A DNA stretch of 64,000 nucleotides, from positions 3,720,001 through 3,784,000 of the forward strand of contig NZ_CP162511.1 of assembly GCF_040939305.1 (NCBI RefSeq), given 5' to 3'. Both the position numbers and the translations under genes were made by a program. Origin of the DNA: Herbiconiux sp. A18JL235 (GTDB lineage: Bacteria > Actinomycetota > Actinomycetes > Actinomycetales > Microbacteriaceae). The notes beneath the pieces were generated by a model. It saw only the letters and a program-made list of their open reading frames with translations, was not told the origin of the DNA and searched no databases. This document shows positions 33,942 through 42,983 of this stretch, one piece after another (position 1 is the first letter of the stretch; the number at the start of each line of letters is the position of its first letter).

Positions 33942-34085
33942 TACCGCAGCCGTAGGCGCGTGAGTAGGCCGTGCTCCCGGCACCACCACCCCGGTGCCTT
34001 CTCCCAGGGGCTCGCATCAGAGCTCCGAGTACCGACACATCATCGGCCTGTCGATCACGGGCCACAGCCGCAAGGACCTCATCTC

Positions 34086-34829
34086 ATGTCGATCGCACCC
34101 CTCGAAGCCCCTCGCACTGCCACCGTTTCTTCCATCTCCTCCGCCGCCCGGGTCTCGCCGGTTCCCTCCGCATCGTCGCCCGTTCGCGACGACGTCGCCG
34201 CGGCGCCGCGCGTTCGCGCGGTTCCCGCCGGAACCGAAGCCCGCGGCTTCGTGCTCTACGTCGGTATCGACGAAGACAAGGCTGCCGCCGACGGCACCGA
34301 CCTCGGCGAGATCGTGGAGCAGCTCAAGGCTCTCGCCGCGAAGCTCGCCCCCTCGTCGGAGACCTACGCCGCCGTCGCTCTCGCCCCTCGCGGCGTGGGT
34401 GGACGCGACGTCGAGGTCGTGCGGCTCGCGCTGCAAGACCCCGCCGCGCTCGCGAAGCACCGCCAGGCGCCCGAGGCCGACGAAGACCGCGCTCGTGACG
34501 GCGTCGTTGTCGACCTGTCGCGCAAGCGCGTGCTGCTCGACAACAACCCCGCGAACCTCACCTACAAGGAGTTCGAGCTGCTGCAGTACCTGGTGCTGCG
34601 GGAGGGTCGCACCATCGAGCGCGCGGAGCTCATCTCGGCACTGTGGAGCGCGGGCGACGAGGAGGCGCCGAACGAGCGCACCATCGACGTGCACGTGCGT
34701 CGTCTGCGCTCGAAGCTCGGCGACTACGAAGACATCGTGCGCACGGTGCGCGGGGTGGGCTACCGCTTCGACCGCCACGCCGACGTGAGCGTGCGTCACA
34801 CCTCGACCCCCTCGCCCGACCTGTTCTAA
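34086..34829 (+). CDS. Winged-helix (OmpR/PhoB-type) transcriptional regulator without receiver domain
   Basis: A 247-residue protein. The C-terminal 95 residues are a Trans_reg_C domain: NLTYKEFELLQYLVLREG, the reading helix NERTIDVHVRRLRSKLG and the wing IVRTVRGVGYRF. The N-terminal part lacks the phosphorylatable Asp receiver fold and instead has a disordered Ser/Pro-rich start and a small mixed domain (GFVLYVGIDEDKAAADGTD). It is therefore not a classical response regulator. AAGGAC lies eight bases before the ATG. The 208 bases between the Cys-rich ORF and this gene suggest shared transcription. Confidence 0.8.
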   Translation: MSIAPLEAPRTATVSSISSAARVSPVPSASSPVRDDVAAAPRVRAVPAGTEARGFVLYVGIDEDKAAADGTDLGEIVEQLKALAAKLAPSSETYAAVALAPRGVGGRDVEVVRLALQDPAALAKHRQAPEADEDRARDGVVVDLSRKRVLLDNNPANLTYKEFELLQYLVLREGRTIERAELISALWSAGDEEAPNERTIDVHVRRLRSKLGDYEDIVRTVRGVGYRFDRHADVSVRHTSTPSPDLF

Positions 34830-34940
34830 GGGCGTCCCGCGCCTCTGCCACGACCCCCGTTCGGGTCACACAGCAGATTCCCAGAAAAATAACGATTCGG
34901 TAACTAGCGCACCGTTACCGGACCGTTATATATTCAAGGA

Positions 34941-35045
34941 GTCGAAGTTGTTTGCTGTGGCAGCTTCGGCGGAATGTGATTGCAGGACACTCTTGGTGCA
35001 AGGGAGAGGGCCCGTCGTTAGCCTCTACGACGGGCCCTCAATCAT
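34941..35045 (+). ncRNA. Candidate small RNA
   Basis: A TATATT box at 34929-34934 could start a transcript of about 100 bases ending at the 13-base-pair hairpin and AATCATTT. No conserved -35 is evident. Offered as a hypothesis only. Confidence 0.25.
35006..35039. terminator. Strong hairpin downstream of the surface-protein gene
   Basis: GAGGGCCCGTCGT and ACGACGGGCCCTC are perfect 13-base arms with an 8-base loop. It stands 37 bases past the stop at 35077 (minus) and is followed on the plus strand by AATCATTT, so it can act in both directions. Confidence 0.8.
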
Positions 35046-35076
35046 TTAACCCGAGCCCCGCTCGAACCCGCGGCAA

Positions 35077-36654
35077 TCACCTGCAGGCGACGAGGTTCTC
35101 CACCTCGGGACTCAGCGAGTTGGTGCCACCGAGGAGCACGACATTCGTCGTACCCAGTCGCGTGAACTCGTCGAGCACCGGCTGGGGCACGCAGTTGCCG
35201 GGCACCACATAGAGCGGCGCCTTGTTGGCCGCGGCGATAACGCCGCCCACAAGAGCATCCGGGTAGTTGGTGCCTGTGGCGAGGTAAGCCGTCTTCGCGG
35301 TGGTGAATGCTGCCTTGTTGAGCTCGACGGAGGTGGCGTATCGGTCGACACCCTGCACCCGGGTGGTCGCCACCCGCGCCTTGAGCGAGTTCTCGATACC
35401 AGAAGACAGTGAATCGGAACCGCCGGCGATGGTGAGCGAGGTCGAGTTCAGGCCCGTGATCGTGGCGAGCGTCGCCGAGTCGGCCGATGACTGTCGCCCA
35501 TCGACCAGAAGCACCGGTTCGCCTGCCGCGCCGGCGGCAGCCCCCGAGGAGAGGGCATCCGGGAAGTTCGTGCCGGTCGTGAGGTAGTCGTGCTTGGAGG
35601 TACCGAAACTCTGAGCGATTTTGCGGCTCACCTCGTAGCGGTCGGCCCCGGCGACCCGAGTCACCGTCGCGCCGGCGGGGAGCAACGTCTTGATGTCAGC
35701 GATCACTGCGTCGGAGATCGTGTTGACGCCCCCGACGACAGTGACGCTCATCGGCTTGAGGCTCGTGATCTTCGCCGCCGTCGATGTCGGCACAGCCCCC
35801 TTCTGCACCAGCAGCATCGGCACGCCGGCCTTCGCGGCCACCGGCCCCGCACTCAACGCATCGGGATAGTTCTCCCCCGAGGCCACCACGAGCCCCAGCG
35901 AGGTCGTCGGATGCGTCCGTTCCGCAATCTTCACCGCCCCCTCATACCGATCCACCCCCGCAATCCGCGTGACCGCCGGCCCGCCCACTCGGATCGTTAC
36001 GGTCGCCGGGTCGGAGGCGCAGTCCGTACCGGCAGCCCCCTTGGCGATGCAGTACTCAAATTCGTCCACCCCGACGAACCCAGAAATGGGTTCGTAAGAA
36101 AAGTCGCCGCCGCCCGCACCTCCAGGTCTGTACATGCCGTGCGCAGGTAATCGAGTGATGGTCACGTTTCCCTCATGACCCATGTCGTCATTTGCGAAGA
36201 GGCCCGGCGATGGCACTTCCAGCTTGGTCGAGACCCGGGCAGAGAACCGGTCCGAGACGGCCACCGGTCGCTTGATATCGATTCGTACTGTCGCTGGAGG
36301 TGACAGACATGGCCCGCCCCGAAAGTCCGCCGCACAGTAGGTCATCTCATCGACACCGAAGTAGCCACCGTCATACGGCGTGTAACGGAAACCTCCGAGG
36401 GTAGTGCCCGCAAGATCGATCGAGCCGTGAGAAGGCATCGCTAAGTTTGTCCAAGACGTAACGCCCTTGTCGTTCGCCAGAACCCCGGGCTCCGGTACGA
36501 CGAGTACTTCATTACTAAAGGTCTGATACCTATCATCGACGGCGACCGGAGCCATGGCGATAGCTGCGTCCGGTGCCGAAACTCCGAGCAGAACAGCCCC
36601 GAATACTGCCGCGACGACAACACAACTGCTTCTTCGGGTAGGGATGGTTATCAT
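35077..36654 (-). CDS. Secreted surface protein with cell-wall-binding repeats (CWB2)
   Basis: A 525-residue exported protein. A signal peptide (VVVAAVFGAVLLGVSAPDAAIA) precedes two Ig/cadherin-like repeats, each with an xxANDxG motif and a Cys pair (YCAADFRGGPC, YCIAKGAAGTDC). The C-terminal half has three cell-wall-binding 2 repeats opening VTRIAGVDRYEGAVKIA, VTRVAGADRYEVSRKIA and TTRVQGVDRYATSVELN. CWB2 repeats hold proteins on the wall non-covalently. The upstream half is less GC-rich than its neighbours. Possible roles are adhesion or surface coating; the sequence does not tell. Confidence 0.88.
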   Translation of the reverse strand: MITIPTRRSSCVVVAAVFGAVLLGVSAPDAAIAMAPVAVDDRYQTFSNEVLVVPEPGVLANDKGVTSWTNLAMPSHGSIDLAGTTLGGFRYTPYDGGYFGVDEMTYCAADFRGGPCLSPPATVRIDIKRPVAVSDRFSARVSTKLEVPSPGLFANDDMGHEGNVTITRLPAHGMYRPGGAGGGDFSYEPISGFVGVDEFEYCIAKGAAGTDCASDPATVTIRVGGPAVTRIAGVDRYEGAVKIAERTHPTTSLGLVVASGENYPDALSAGPVAAKAGVPMLLVQKGAVPTSTAAKITSLKPMSVTVVGGVNTISDAVIADIKTLLPAGATVTRVAGADRYEVSRKIAQSFGTSKHDYLTTGTNFPDALSSGAAAGAAGEPVLLVDGRQSSADSATLATITGLNSTSLTIAGGSDSLSSGIENSLKARVATTRVQGVDRYATSVELNKAAFTTAKTAYLATGTNYPDALVGGVIAAANKAPLYVVPGNCVPQPVLDEFTRLGTTNVVLLGGTNSLSPEVENLVACR

Positions 36655-36716
36655 GTGATGCCCTTCAGTGATGCGGTGCAAACAGAGATGACTTATTCTC
36701 AGCATATCTTGCACGC

Positions 36717-36722
36717 TACCCT
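36717..36722 (+). promoter_or_regulatory. -10 box of leaderless amidohydrolase promoter
   Basis: TACCCT, six bases before the ATG at 36729. Confidence 0.55.
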
Positions 36723-36728
36723 GTGGAG

Positions 36729-38486
36729 ATGTCGACCCCAATGCTGGTTCTTGCCGAGATACGAACCATGGATCGCGAGGGGTCGCGGGCGGGGGCCGTG
36801 CTCGTGGTGGACGGGCGGATCGCGGCGGTGGGGAGTGAGGCCGAGGTGCGGGCGGTCGCGAGCGCGCTGGGCGGAGCCGAGGGCGGCGAAGGCGCCGAGG
36901 GCGCGCAGGGCGCGCAGGGCGGAGAAGCGGCCGAGGACGCGCAGGGCGGAGCCCAGGCCGGCGCGCACGCGGGCGGCTGGCACGACCCCGGCGACGCCGA
37001 TGCGGGGCTGCGGGTGGTGCGGGTGGCGGAGGGGGCCGTGGTGCTGCCGGGGTTCGTGGAGGCGCACGGGCATCCGAGTGACAGTGCCGTGGTGCTGAGC
37101 CGGTTCATGGTCGACATCAGGCCGGTGACCCTGGCGACGGCCGACGAGGTGTGGGCGGCGATCCGGCAGGGGGTCGCCGAGCGACCCGACGGGGCGTACT
37201 TCAACGGATGGGACGGGCTGCTGCAGACCGGGCTGACCGACCCGACGATCGACGAGCTCGACGAGGTGGGCGGGGCGACGCCTGTGGTCATCCTCCACAA
37301 CTCGGGTCACGTGGCGTACTTCAACCGCGCGGCCGCGAGGCAGGCGGGCGTGACGAAGGAGACGCCCGATCCGCCCGGTGCGCGGTGGGGGAAGGATGCG
37401 CGGGGCGAGCTCGACGGCAAGGCGTACGAGACCGGCGCGGTCTTCACCATCGTCGGCCCGACGCTCGCGACCGCCGGCGCAGCGCTGCCGGAGCTGCTCG
37501 GGACGTATCTCGCGTCGCTCAACGCGGTGGGCATCACGACGGTCGGCGACCTGAGCTGGGACCAGCGCAAGCGGCCGGCGATCGAGGCGGCACGAGCATC
37601 CGGGGGTGTGACGGCGAGGCTCCGGCTGTACGAGATGTCGGCGCCCGGAGCGCGGGCGAGCGTCGAGGTGAACGCGGGCGATGAGCTGGTGCGGCAGGTG
37701 GGCGTGAAGACCTGGGCCGACGGGTCGCCCTGGGTGGGGAACATCCTCATCTCGTTCCCCTACCTCGACTCGGAGGGAACGCGATCGATCGGCGTGGAGC
37801 CCGGGTCGCACGGCTCGGCGAACTACGACCGCGCCCAGCTCGACGCGATCGTGGAGCAGTACTTCCCCGAGGGGTGGCAGCTCGCCTGCCACGTGCACGG
37901 CGACCGAGCCGTCGACCTCGTGCTCGACACCTGGGAGGCGATGCTCGAGCGGCACCCGCGCTCCGACCACCGGCTGCGCATGGAGCACGTCGGCGCCATG
38001 ACGCCCGAGCAGTTCGAACGCGCCGCGCGCCTCGGTGTGACCGCGAGTCTGCTCATCGACCACGTCTACTACTGGGGAGATGTGCTCGTCGACGACCTGT
38101 TCGGCGCCGAGCACGGCGGACCGTGGGCGAACGCCCGCGCGGCGCTCGACGCGGGGCTGCGCATCTCGTTCCACAACGACGGCACCGTCACCCCGGCCGA
38201 ACCCCTGCGCAACATGTCGGTGGCCATGACCCGCACCACCCGCCACGGACGACGGATGCCCGGCGCCGCAGGGGTGACCATCGACGAGGCTGTGCGGGCA
38301 CAGACGATCGACGCCGCATGGCAGCTGTTCTCCGACCACGAGGTCGGCAGCATCGAGGTGGGCAAGCTCGCCGATTTCGTCGTGCTGTCGGGCGACCCCT
38401 ACGCCGTGGCGCCCGACGAACTGCCGTCGCTGCGCGTGCTCGAGACGTATCTCGCCGGGGAGCGGGTGTTCGCTGCTGCCGGGTGA
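36729..38486 (+). CDS. YtcJ-like amidohydrolase
   Basis: A 585-residue metal-dependent hydrolase of the amidohydrolase superfamily (amidohydro_3). GAVVLPGFVEAHGHPSD holds the first metal-binding motif HxH, CHVHGDRAVDLVLDTWE and RMEHVGAMTPEQFERA the later histidines, and SFHNDGTVTPAEPLRNM the catalytic Asp. A Gly/Ala/Glu/Gln-rich run (GAEGAQGAQGGEAAEDAQGG, about residues 50-85) interrupts the N-terminal beta domain. Members act on N-substituted formamides or remain undefined. The MarR-type gene follows on the same strand. Confidence 0.87.
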   Translation: MSTPMLVLAEIRTMDREGSRAGAVLVVDGRIAAVGSEAEVRAVASALGGAEGGEGAEGAQGAQGGEAAEDAQGGAQAGAHAGGWHDPGDADAGLRVVRVAEGAVVLPGFVEAHGHPSDSAVVLSRFMVDIRPVTLATADEVWAAIRQGVAERPDGAYFNGWDGLLQTGLTDPTIDELDEVGGATPVVILHNSGHVAYFNRAAARQAGVTKETPDPPGARWGKDARGELDGKAYETGAVFTIVGPTLATAGAALPELLGTYLASLNAVGITTVGDLSWDQRKRPAIEAARASGGVTARLRLYEMSAPGARASVEVNAGDELVRQVGVKTWADGSPWVGNILISFPYLDSEGTRSIGVEPGSHGSANYDRAQLDAIVEQYFPEGWQLACHVHGDRAVDLVLDTWEAMLERHPRSDHRLRMEHVGAMTPEQFERAARLGVTASLLIDHVYYWGDVLVDDLFGAEHGGPWANARAALDAGLRISFHNDGTVTPAEPLRNMSVAMTRTTRHGRRMPGAAGVTIDEAVRAQTIDAAWQLFSDHEVGSIEVGKLADFVVLSGDPYAVAPDELPSLRVLETYLAGERVFAAAG

Positions 38487-38535
38487 CCGGCGTGTCACAA
38501 TGATGCTCACCATCCGCCGACAGACAGGAACCACC

Positions 38536-38979
38536 ATGGCCCCGGACGTATCGCCCGTCGCTGCCTGGGAGTCGCTCTTCCGGGCCCAGGTGACGGTGAT
38601 GCGGCAACTCGCCACCGAGTTCCCGACCGACATCGTCTCGCTCAACGAGTACGACGTGATGTTCAACCTGTTCATCCAGCCGAACAAGGTGCTGCGCATC
38701 CGCGACCTCGGCGAGAAGGTGCTGCTCACCCAGCCCTCGATCAGCCGCTTGGTCGACAGGCTCGTCGCACGCGGGATCCTCGAGAAGAACGACGACCCGA
38801 CCGATGGGCGGGGCACGCTCGTCGGTCTCACCGAGCAGGGCGTCGCGATGTACCGGCAGGCGGCCGTGCAGCACGCGCAGTCGATCAGCGCCCACATGAG
38901 CGGGCACCTCTCCCCCGAGGAGCTCGTCGAACTCGCCCGTCTCTGCGACAAGCTGCGCACCGGCGTCGCGGGCAAGTAG
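38536..38979 (+). CDS. MarR-family transcriptional regulator
   Basis: A 147-residue winged-helix regulator. Its reading helix is LTQPSISRLVDRLVARGIL, with wing DDPTDGRGTLVGLTEQG. ATG at 38536 with AGGAA upstream is chosen over an earlier ATG at 38503. It lies 49 bases after the amidohydrolase and before the photolyase, and may regulate its neighbour; ligand unknown. Confidence 0.85.
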   Translation: MAPDVSPVAAWESLFRAQVTVMRQLATEFPTDIVSLNEYDVMFNLFIQPNKVLRIRDLGEKVLLTQPSISRLVDRLVARGILEKNDDPTDGRGTLVGLTEQGVAMYRQAAVQHAQSISAHMSGHLSPEELVELARLCDKLRTGVAGK

Positions 38980-39060
38980 CTCCGGCGCACGGATGCCACC
39001 ACCGGTGCCGGCCGGCGTCTGGAGGTGGGAGCCGCCGACGCAACGGGGTTGACTGAACGC

Positions 39061-40461
39061 ATGAGCGAGTCGACGAGTGTGATGTGGTTTCGCGACGACC
39101 TGCGCGTGCGCGACAACCCGGCACTCCGCGCGGCGGTCGAGCACGGCGGGCCGATCGTGTGCCTCTACGTGCTCGACGACGAGAGCGAGAATCTGCGCCC
39201 CCTCGGCGGCGCCTCGCGCTGGTGGCTGCACGGCAGCCTGAGCGCACTCGCCGAGGAGCTGCGGGAACTCGGACTGAGCCTCACCCTCCGCCGCGGGCCT
39301 GCCGGCGAGGTGGTACGGGGCGTCGTCGACGAGACGGATGCGGGGGCCGTGTTCTGGAACCGCCGCTACGGCGAGGCGGAGCGCGCGATCGACACCGACC
39401 TCAAGTCGACGCTGAAAGACGAGCGCGGCCTCGACGTGCGGAGCTTTCAGGCGAACCTGCTCGCCGAACCCTGGACGGTGCAGACCGGTCAAGGCGGCTG
39501 GTACAAGGTGTTCACCCCCTTCTACCGCGCCGTGACGTCGTTGCCGGCGCCTCGACATCCGCTCGCCATACCGGGGCGGGAGCACGGCGACGAGACGGGC
39601 GGGGACCCCACGACGCTCCACCGCCGCCGACTGTCTGGTGACGAGCTCGACTCGTGGGGGCTGCTGCCGAAGCACCCCGACTGGGCGGCCGGCCTCCGCG
39701 ACCGATGGACCCCCGGCTCCGCCGGTGCCCACGAGCGCCTCGATGCCTTCGTGCGCGGCGGTGTCGGCGCCTACCCCGACGAGCACGACCTGCCCGCCGA
39801 AGACGGCACCTCGAGCCTCAGCCCGCACCTGCGGTTCGGCGAGATCAGCCCGTTCGAGGTGTGGCACGCGGTGGAACGGCACCGGGCCCGCGCGCCGCGG
39901 GACGCGGCAGGAGCATCCGCTTTTCTGCGTCAGATCGTCTGGCGCGAGTTCGCCTATCACCTGCTGTACCACCTGCCCTCCCTCGGCACGGAGAACATGC
40001 GCGAAGAATTCGACCGGTTCCCCTGGGAGGAGCCGGACGCCGCCGAGTTGGAGGCGTGGCAGCAGGGTCGCACGGGCATCCCGCTGGTCGACGCGGGAAT
40101 GCGCGAACTGTGGACAACCGGGGTTATGCACAACCGGGTGCGGATGGTGGTGGCGTCGTTCCTTGTGAAGAACATGAGGGTCGACTGGCGCGTGGGCGAG
40201 CGGTGGTTCTGGGACACGCTGGTCGACGCCGACCCGGCAAGCAACGCGCTGAACTGGCAGTGGGTGGCGGGGTCGGGGCCGGATGCCGCGCCGTACTTCC
40301 GGGTCTTCAATCCTGAGTTGCAGGCGTCGAAGTTCGACCCGCACGGGGAGTACCTCAAGCGCTGGCTGCCCGAGCTCGGCACCGACGACTACCCCGAACC
40401 GATGCTCGACCTGAAGGAGTCGCGCAAGGCCGCCCTCGAGGCCTACGCCACGATTAGGTAG
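39061..40461 (+). CDS. phrB: Deoxyribodipyrimidine (CPD) photolyase, class I
   Basis: A 466-residue light-dependent DNA repair flavoprotein. The antenna-binding alpha/beta domain opens VMWFRDDLRVRDNPALRAA. The FAD-binding helical domain carries SSLSPHLRFGEISPFEVWHA, FLRQIVWREFAYHLLYH, MRELWTTGVMHNRVRMVVAS and the terminal signature WFWDTLVDADPASNALNWQW. Electron-transfer tryptophans are in the expected places. The weak TTGACT box six bases before the ATG suggests a leaderless start. It converges with the flavin gene, leaving only 28 bases between stops. Confidence 0.93.
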   Translation: MSESTSVMWFRDDLRVRDNPALRAAVEHGGPIVCLYVLDDESENLRPLGGASRWWLHGSLSALAEELRELGLSLTLRRGPAGEVVRGVVDETDAGAVFWNRRYGEAERAIDTDLKSTLKDERGLDVRSFQANLLAEPWTVQTGQGGWYKVFTPFYRAVTSLPAPRHPLAIPGREHGDETGGDPTTLHRRRLSGDELDSWGLLPKHPDWAAGLRDRWTPGSAGAHERLDAFVRGGVGAYPDEHDLPAEDGTSSLSPHLRFGEISPFEVWHAVERHRARAPRDAAGASAFLRQIVWREFAYHLLYHLPSLGTENMREEFDRFPWEEPDAAELEAWQQGRTGIPLVDAGMRELWTTGVMHNRVRMVVASFLVKNMRVDWRVGERWFWDTLVDADPASNALNWQWVAGSGPDAAPYFRVFNPELQASKFDPHGEYLKRWLPELGTDDYPEPMLDLKESRKAALEAYATIR

Positions 40462-40489
40462 CGGTCGCGCAGGTAGCGGTCGAGCGGGC

Positions 40490-42010
40490 TCAGTACCCCG
40501 CGAACTGATCGGTGTGAACGCGCTTCGCGCCCGCCTTGCGCAACTCGGCCGACACGTGGTCGACGTATCCGGGCGGCCCCGAGACGTAGCCGCGCCGCCC
40601 GGCGATGTCGCCGATCGCCTCCCGCAACACAGAGGCCGTCACGCGGCCCGCACCGAGGTACTCCCAGCCGAACGGCATCCGCTCGGGTTGCGTGGGCGCT
40701 GTCACCAGTACCCGGATGCCGCTCGCCTCGAGCTCGGGCAGGTACGCGAGTTCGTCGGGCGCCGAGACGGAGTACACGAGCACGACGTCGGCGGGCCGCG
40801 ACCCGCCCTGCGTGCGATCGGCGAGCTGCGACACGAAGGGCGTGATGCCGATGCCGCCAGCGGCGAGGATCAGCGGTTCCGAGGCGTCGGCGGGCAGCAC
40901 GAAGTCGCCGCCCACCCAGGGCGAGCGCACGACGGTGCCGGGCTCCAGCCCGACCAGCGCCTTCTTGAACGAGCTCGACGGCTGGGGCAGCTTGAGCCCG
41001 ACGCTGACGAGCGAACCCGACACCCCCTCGCCCGGCGCTGAGGCAAGGCTGAACACCCGGCGCGTGCCGCGGGAGTCGGGCTTCGCGTGAGGCAGCGCCA
41101 GCTCGAGGTACTGGCCGGGCGTGAACCGCACCGGGCCGAGGGGCGCGAAGTCGAACGCCGCAGTCGTCGGAGTGAGTGCACGCGAGCCCAGGTACCGCAA
41201 CCGGACGCCCCGCCGCTGCCCGAAGGCGAAGGCGACCACGTTGCCGAGCACCAGCGCGAGCTCTGGCGAGGAGTACACGGGGCCCACCTGGAACGGGATG
41301 GAGAACAGCACCGCGACGATCGCCGCGACGACCAGCTGCTGCCAGCGACGCGGGGGGAGGGTGAGCGGCTCGCTCAGCATGAAGCCGGCGAGGAAGATGA
41401 CGGGGAACGAGCCGACGGCGAGCCAGAGGGCGTCGCCGAGAGACGTGCCGAGAAGCATCATGCGGCCGAGGTTCAGCACGGTGGCGAGCACGATGAAGGT
41501 GAGCCCCAGGCTCAGCTTGCGCGTGCGGTAGAGCACGAGGAAGGCGCCGACGGCCACGAAGGGCAGCAGTACGGGCGTCGCCACCCACCAGGCCGCGCCG
41601 TAGAGCGTCGACACGGTCATGACGACGGCGGCGATGGCAACCGGGTTGAAGATGTGCTTGCCGCGCCAGGCGAGCACGAACTTCGAGGCCGAGGCGAGGA
41701 ACGCGGCGAGCGCAAGGGAGCCCAGGGTCGCGGGGTCGTCGCTCGGCATGAACACGAAGAACAGCAGGAGGGCGGTGATCGCTGCCGACGGCAGGTGCGC
41801 CCGCGTGCGGAACAGCCTCGCCAAGCCCCAGCTCGAGATCACCGTGACCGCGAGCAGCACCACGAGCGACAGCCCCATCTGCGCGGGCGTGTAGAACAGC
41901 TGCCCGAACGCCGAGGCGATCACCGCGATCACGGCGAGGGCTGCGAGCACGACGACGACCAGGTTGTACATCGTGATGCGACCGACGAGGGTGTCGAGAC
42001 GGGCTTTCAT
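40490..42010 (-). CDS. Membrane flavoreductase: NqrB/RnfD-like domain fused to a ferredoxin-NADP reductase domain
   Basis: A 506-residue fusion. The first about 280 residues have ten hydrophobic helices resembling NqrB/RnfD, with the signature WRGKHIFNPVAIAAVVM. The remainder is a cytoplasmic FNR module with FAD motif RVFSLASAPGEG, the pyridine-nucleotide loop LILAAGGIGITPFVSQL and the ending VSGPPGYVDH. It should take electrons from NAD(P)H and pass them across the membrane. The start overlaps the apbE stop, and together with the FMN-binding lipoprotein it forms a three-gene operon. Confidence 0.85.
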   Translation of the reverse strand: MKARLDTLVGRITMYNLVVVVLAALAVIAVIASAFGQLFYTPAQMGLSLVVLLAVTVISSWGLARLFRTRAHLPSAAITALLLFFVFMPSDDPATLGSLALAAFLASASKFVLAWRGKHIFNPVAIAAVVMTVSTLYGAAWWVATPVLLPFVAVGAFLVLYRTRKLSLGLTFIVLATVLNLGRMMLLGTSLGDALWLAVGSFPVIFLAGFMLSEPLTLPPRRWQQLVVAAIVAVLFSIPFQVGPVYSSPELALVLGNVVAFAFGQRRGVRLRYLGSRALTPTTAAFDFAPLGPVRFTPGQYLELALPHAKPDSRGTRRVFSLASAPGEGVSGSLVSVGLKLPQPSSSFKKALVGLEPGTVVRSPWVGGDFVLPADASEPLILAAGGIGITPFVSQLADRTQGGSRPADVVLVYSVSAPDELAYLPELEASGIRVLVTAPTQPERMPFGWEYLGAGRVTASVLREAIGDIAGRRGYVSGPPGYVDHVSAELRKAGAKRVHTDQFAGY

Positions 42011-42963
42011 GAGAACAGCTCCCCGGGGAAGTCACGCGAACGCTCGGCGCGCCCGTCGGCGTACATGCGTACATAGCTGAAATGGAATGTCTTCGCGAGC
42101 TCGTGCGCACCCGTGAAGAAAAGTGCGGTGGCGAGACCGTCGGCGAGCGCCGTGTCGGCGGCGACCACCCAGGTCGCGATGACCTCTCGGGCCGGGCTGC
42201 CGGTGCGGGCGTCGAGGATGTGGTGGTGCCCGTCACCCCACGCCCGCCGGTTGCTCGCCGAGGCGCACAGCGAGGCGTTGGCGAGGGTGGCGACGCCGAT
42301 CGCCTTTCCGGGCTGCAGCGGATGCTCGAGGCCGATCCGCACAGGGGTCGCGTCGGCCGGCCCCTGATGTCGCAGGTCGCCGCTGGCGTCGACGACGAAC
42401 TCCGTCAGGCCGTGCTCGACCAGCAGCGCCGAGACGAGGTCGACCAGGTACCCCTTGCCCGCAGCCCCCACGTCGATGACGACGGGGCGCGTGCTCGACA
42501 CGACCCGGCCGTCTCGATCGATGTCGGTGAACCAGGATGCGCGGCCCCGTTCATCCTGAACCCGCTGCTCGAGGGGGGTGGGCTGCGACGGGGTGAGGCT
42601 GTAGGCGGCGTCGTAGCCCAGCAGTTCGAGGGATCGACCGATCAACGGGTCGACAGCACCTGAGGTGGCCCTGACGAGCCGGTCGTAGAGGTCGAACAGC
42701 GCGAGCGAGTCTTCGGGGAACTCGACGGAGCCGGGCGCCCGGGCGAGCGAGGCGAGGAGGGAGCCGGCGCGGAACCGCGAGTATGCCGCGTCGAAGCGCT
42801 CGATGCGCTCGGCGACGGCCCGTCGGAGCGGCTCGGGGAGAGGCGATCCGGCGGGCGTCTCGATCTGCCACGAGGTGCCGATCGCCTCGAAGTCGAAGCG
42901 CTCAGGCGCCCGGGCGACGAGGGTGACCGCGTTCGTGGCGTCAGGATATGCCGACGCGTTCAT
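42007..42963 (-). CDS. apbE: FAD:protein FMN transferase (ApbE)
   Basis: A 318-residue flavinyltransferase that attaches FMN covalently to a Thr/Ser of target proteins using FAD. Signatures include DVGAAGKGYLVDLVSALL, VVDASGDLRHQGP and HHHILDARTGSPA, the last containing a Mg-binding Asp. No signal peptide is visible, unlike lipoprotein ApbE forms. It lies between its probable substrate (the FMN-binding lipoprotein) and the membrane reductase. Confidence 0.9.
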   Translation of the reverse strand: MNASAYPDATNAVTLVARAPERFDFEAIGTSWQIETPAGSPLPEPLRRAVAERIERFDAAYSRFRAGSLLASLARAPGSVEFPEDSLALFDLYDRLVRATSGAVDPLIGRSLELLGYDAAYSLTPSQPTPLEQRVQDERGRASWFTDIDRDGRVVSSTRPVVIDVGAAGKGYLVDLVSALLVEHGLTEFVVDASGDLRHQGPADATPVRIGLEHPLQPGKAIGVATLANASLCASASNRRAWGDGHHHILDARTGSPAREVIATWVVAADTALADGLATALFFTGAHELAKTFHFSYVRMYADGRAERSRDFPGELFS

Positions 42964-42983
42964 GATCGTTCTCCCCGCGCCGG

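Larger units (their letters stand above)
34830..35076. other. AT-rich intergene with promoter-like and terminator elements
   Basis: It contains an inverted repeat CGGTAAC/GTTACCG (34899-34921), a TATATT box, an AAGGAG, and the hairpin at 35006-35039. Base composition differs clearly from the flanking genes. A 33-codon frame from TTG at 34948 follows the AAGGAG but runs through the hairpin. Confidence 0.6.

Noticed and set aside
34948-35049. 33-codon frame from TTG after AAGGAG
   Set aside because: It runs through the terminator hairpin, so its last third would be the hairpin itself; unlikely to be a protein gene.
36699-40344. Two long antisense frames (about 800 and 700 codons) opposite the amidohydrolase and photolyase
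   Set aside because: They mirror strong coding frames on the plus strand and have no recognisable domain.
40440-40500. Direct repeats of GGTAGCGGTCG-like sequence at the photolyase end
   Set aside because: Short and partly coding; no evidence of function.
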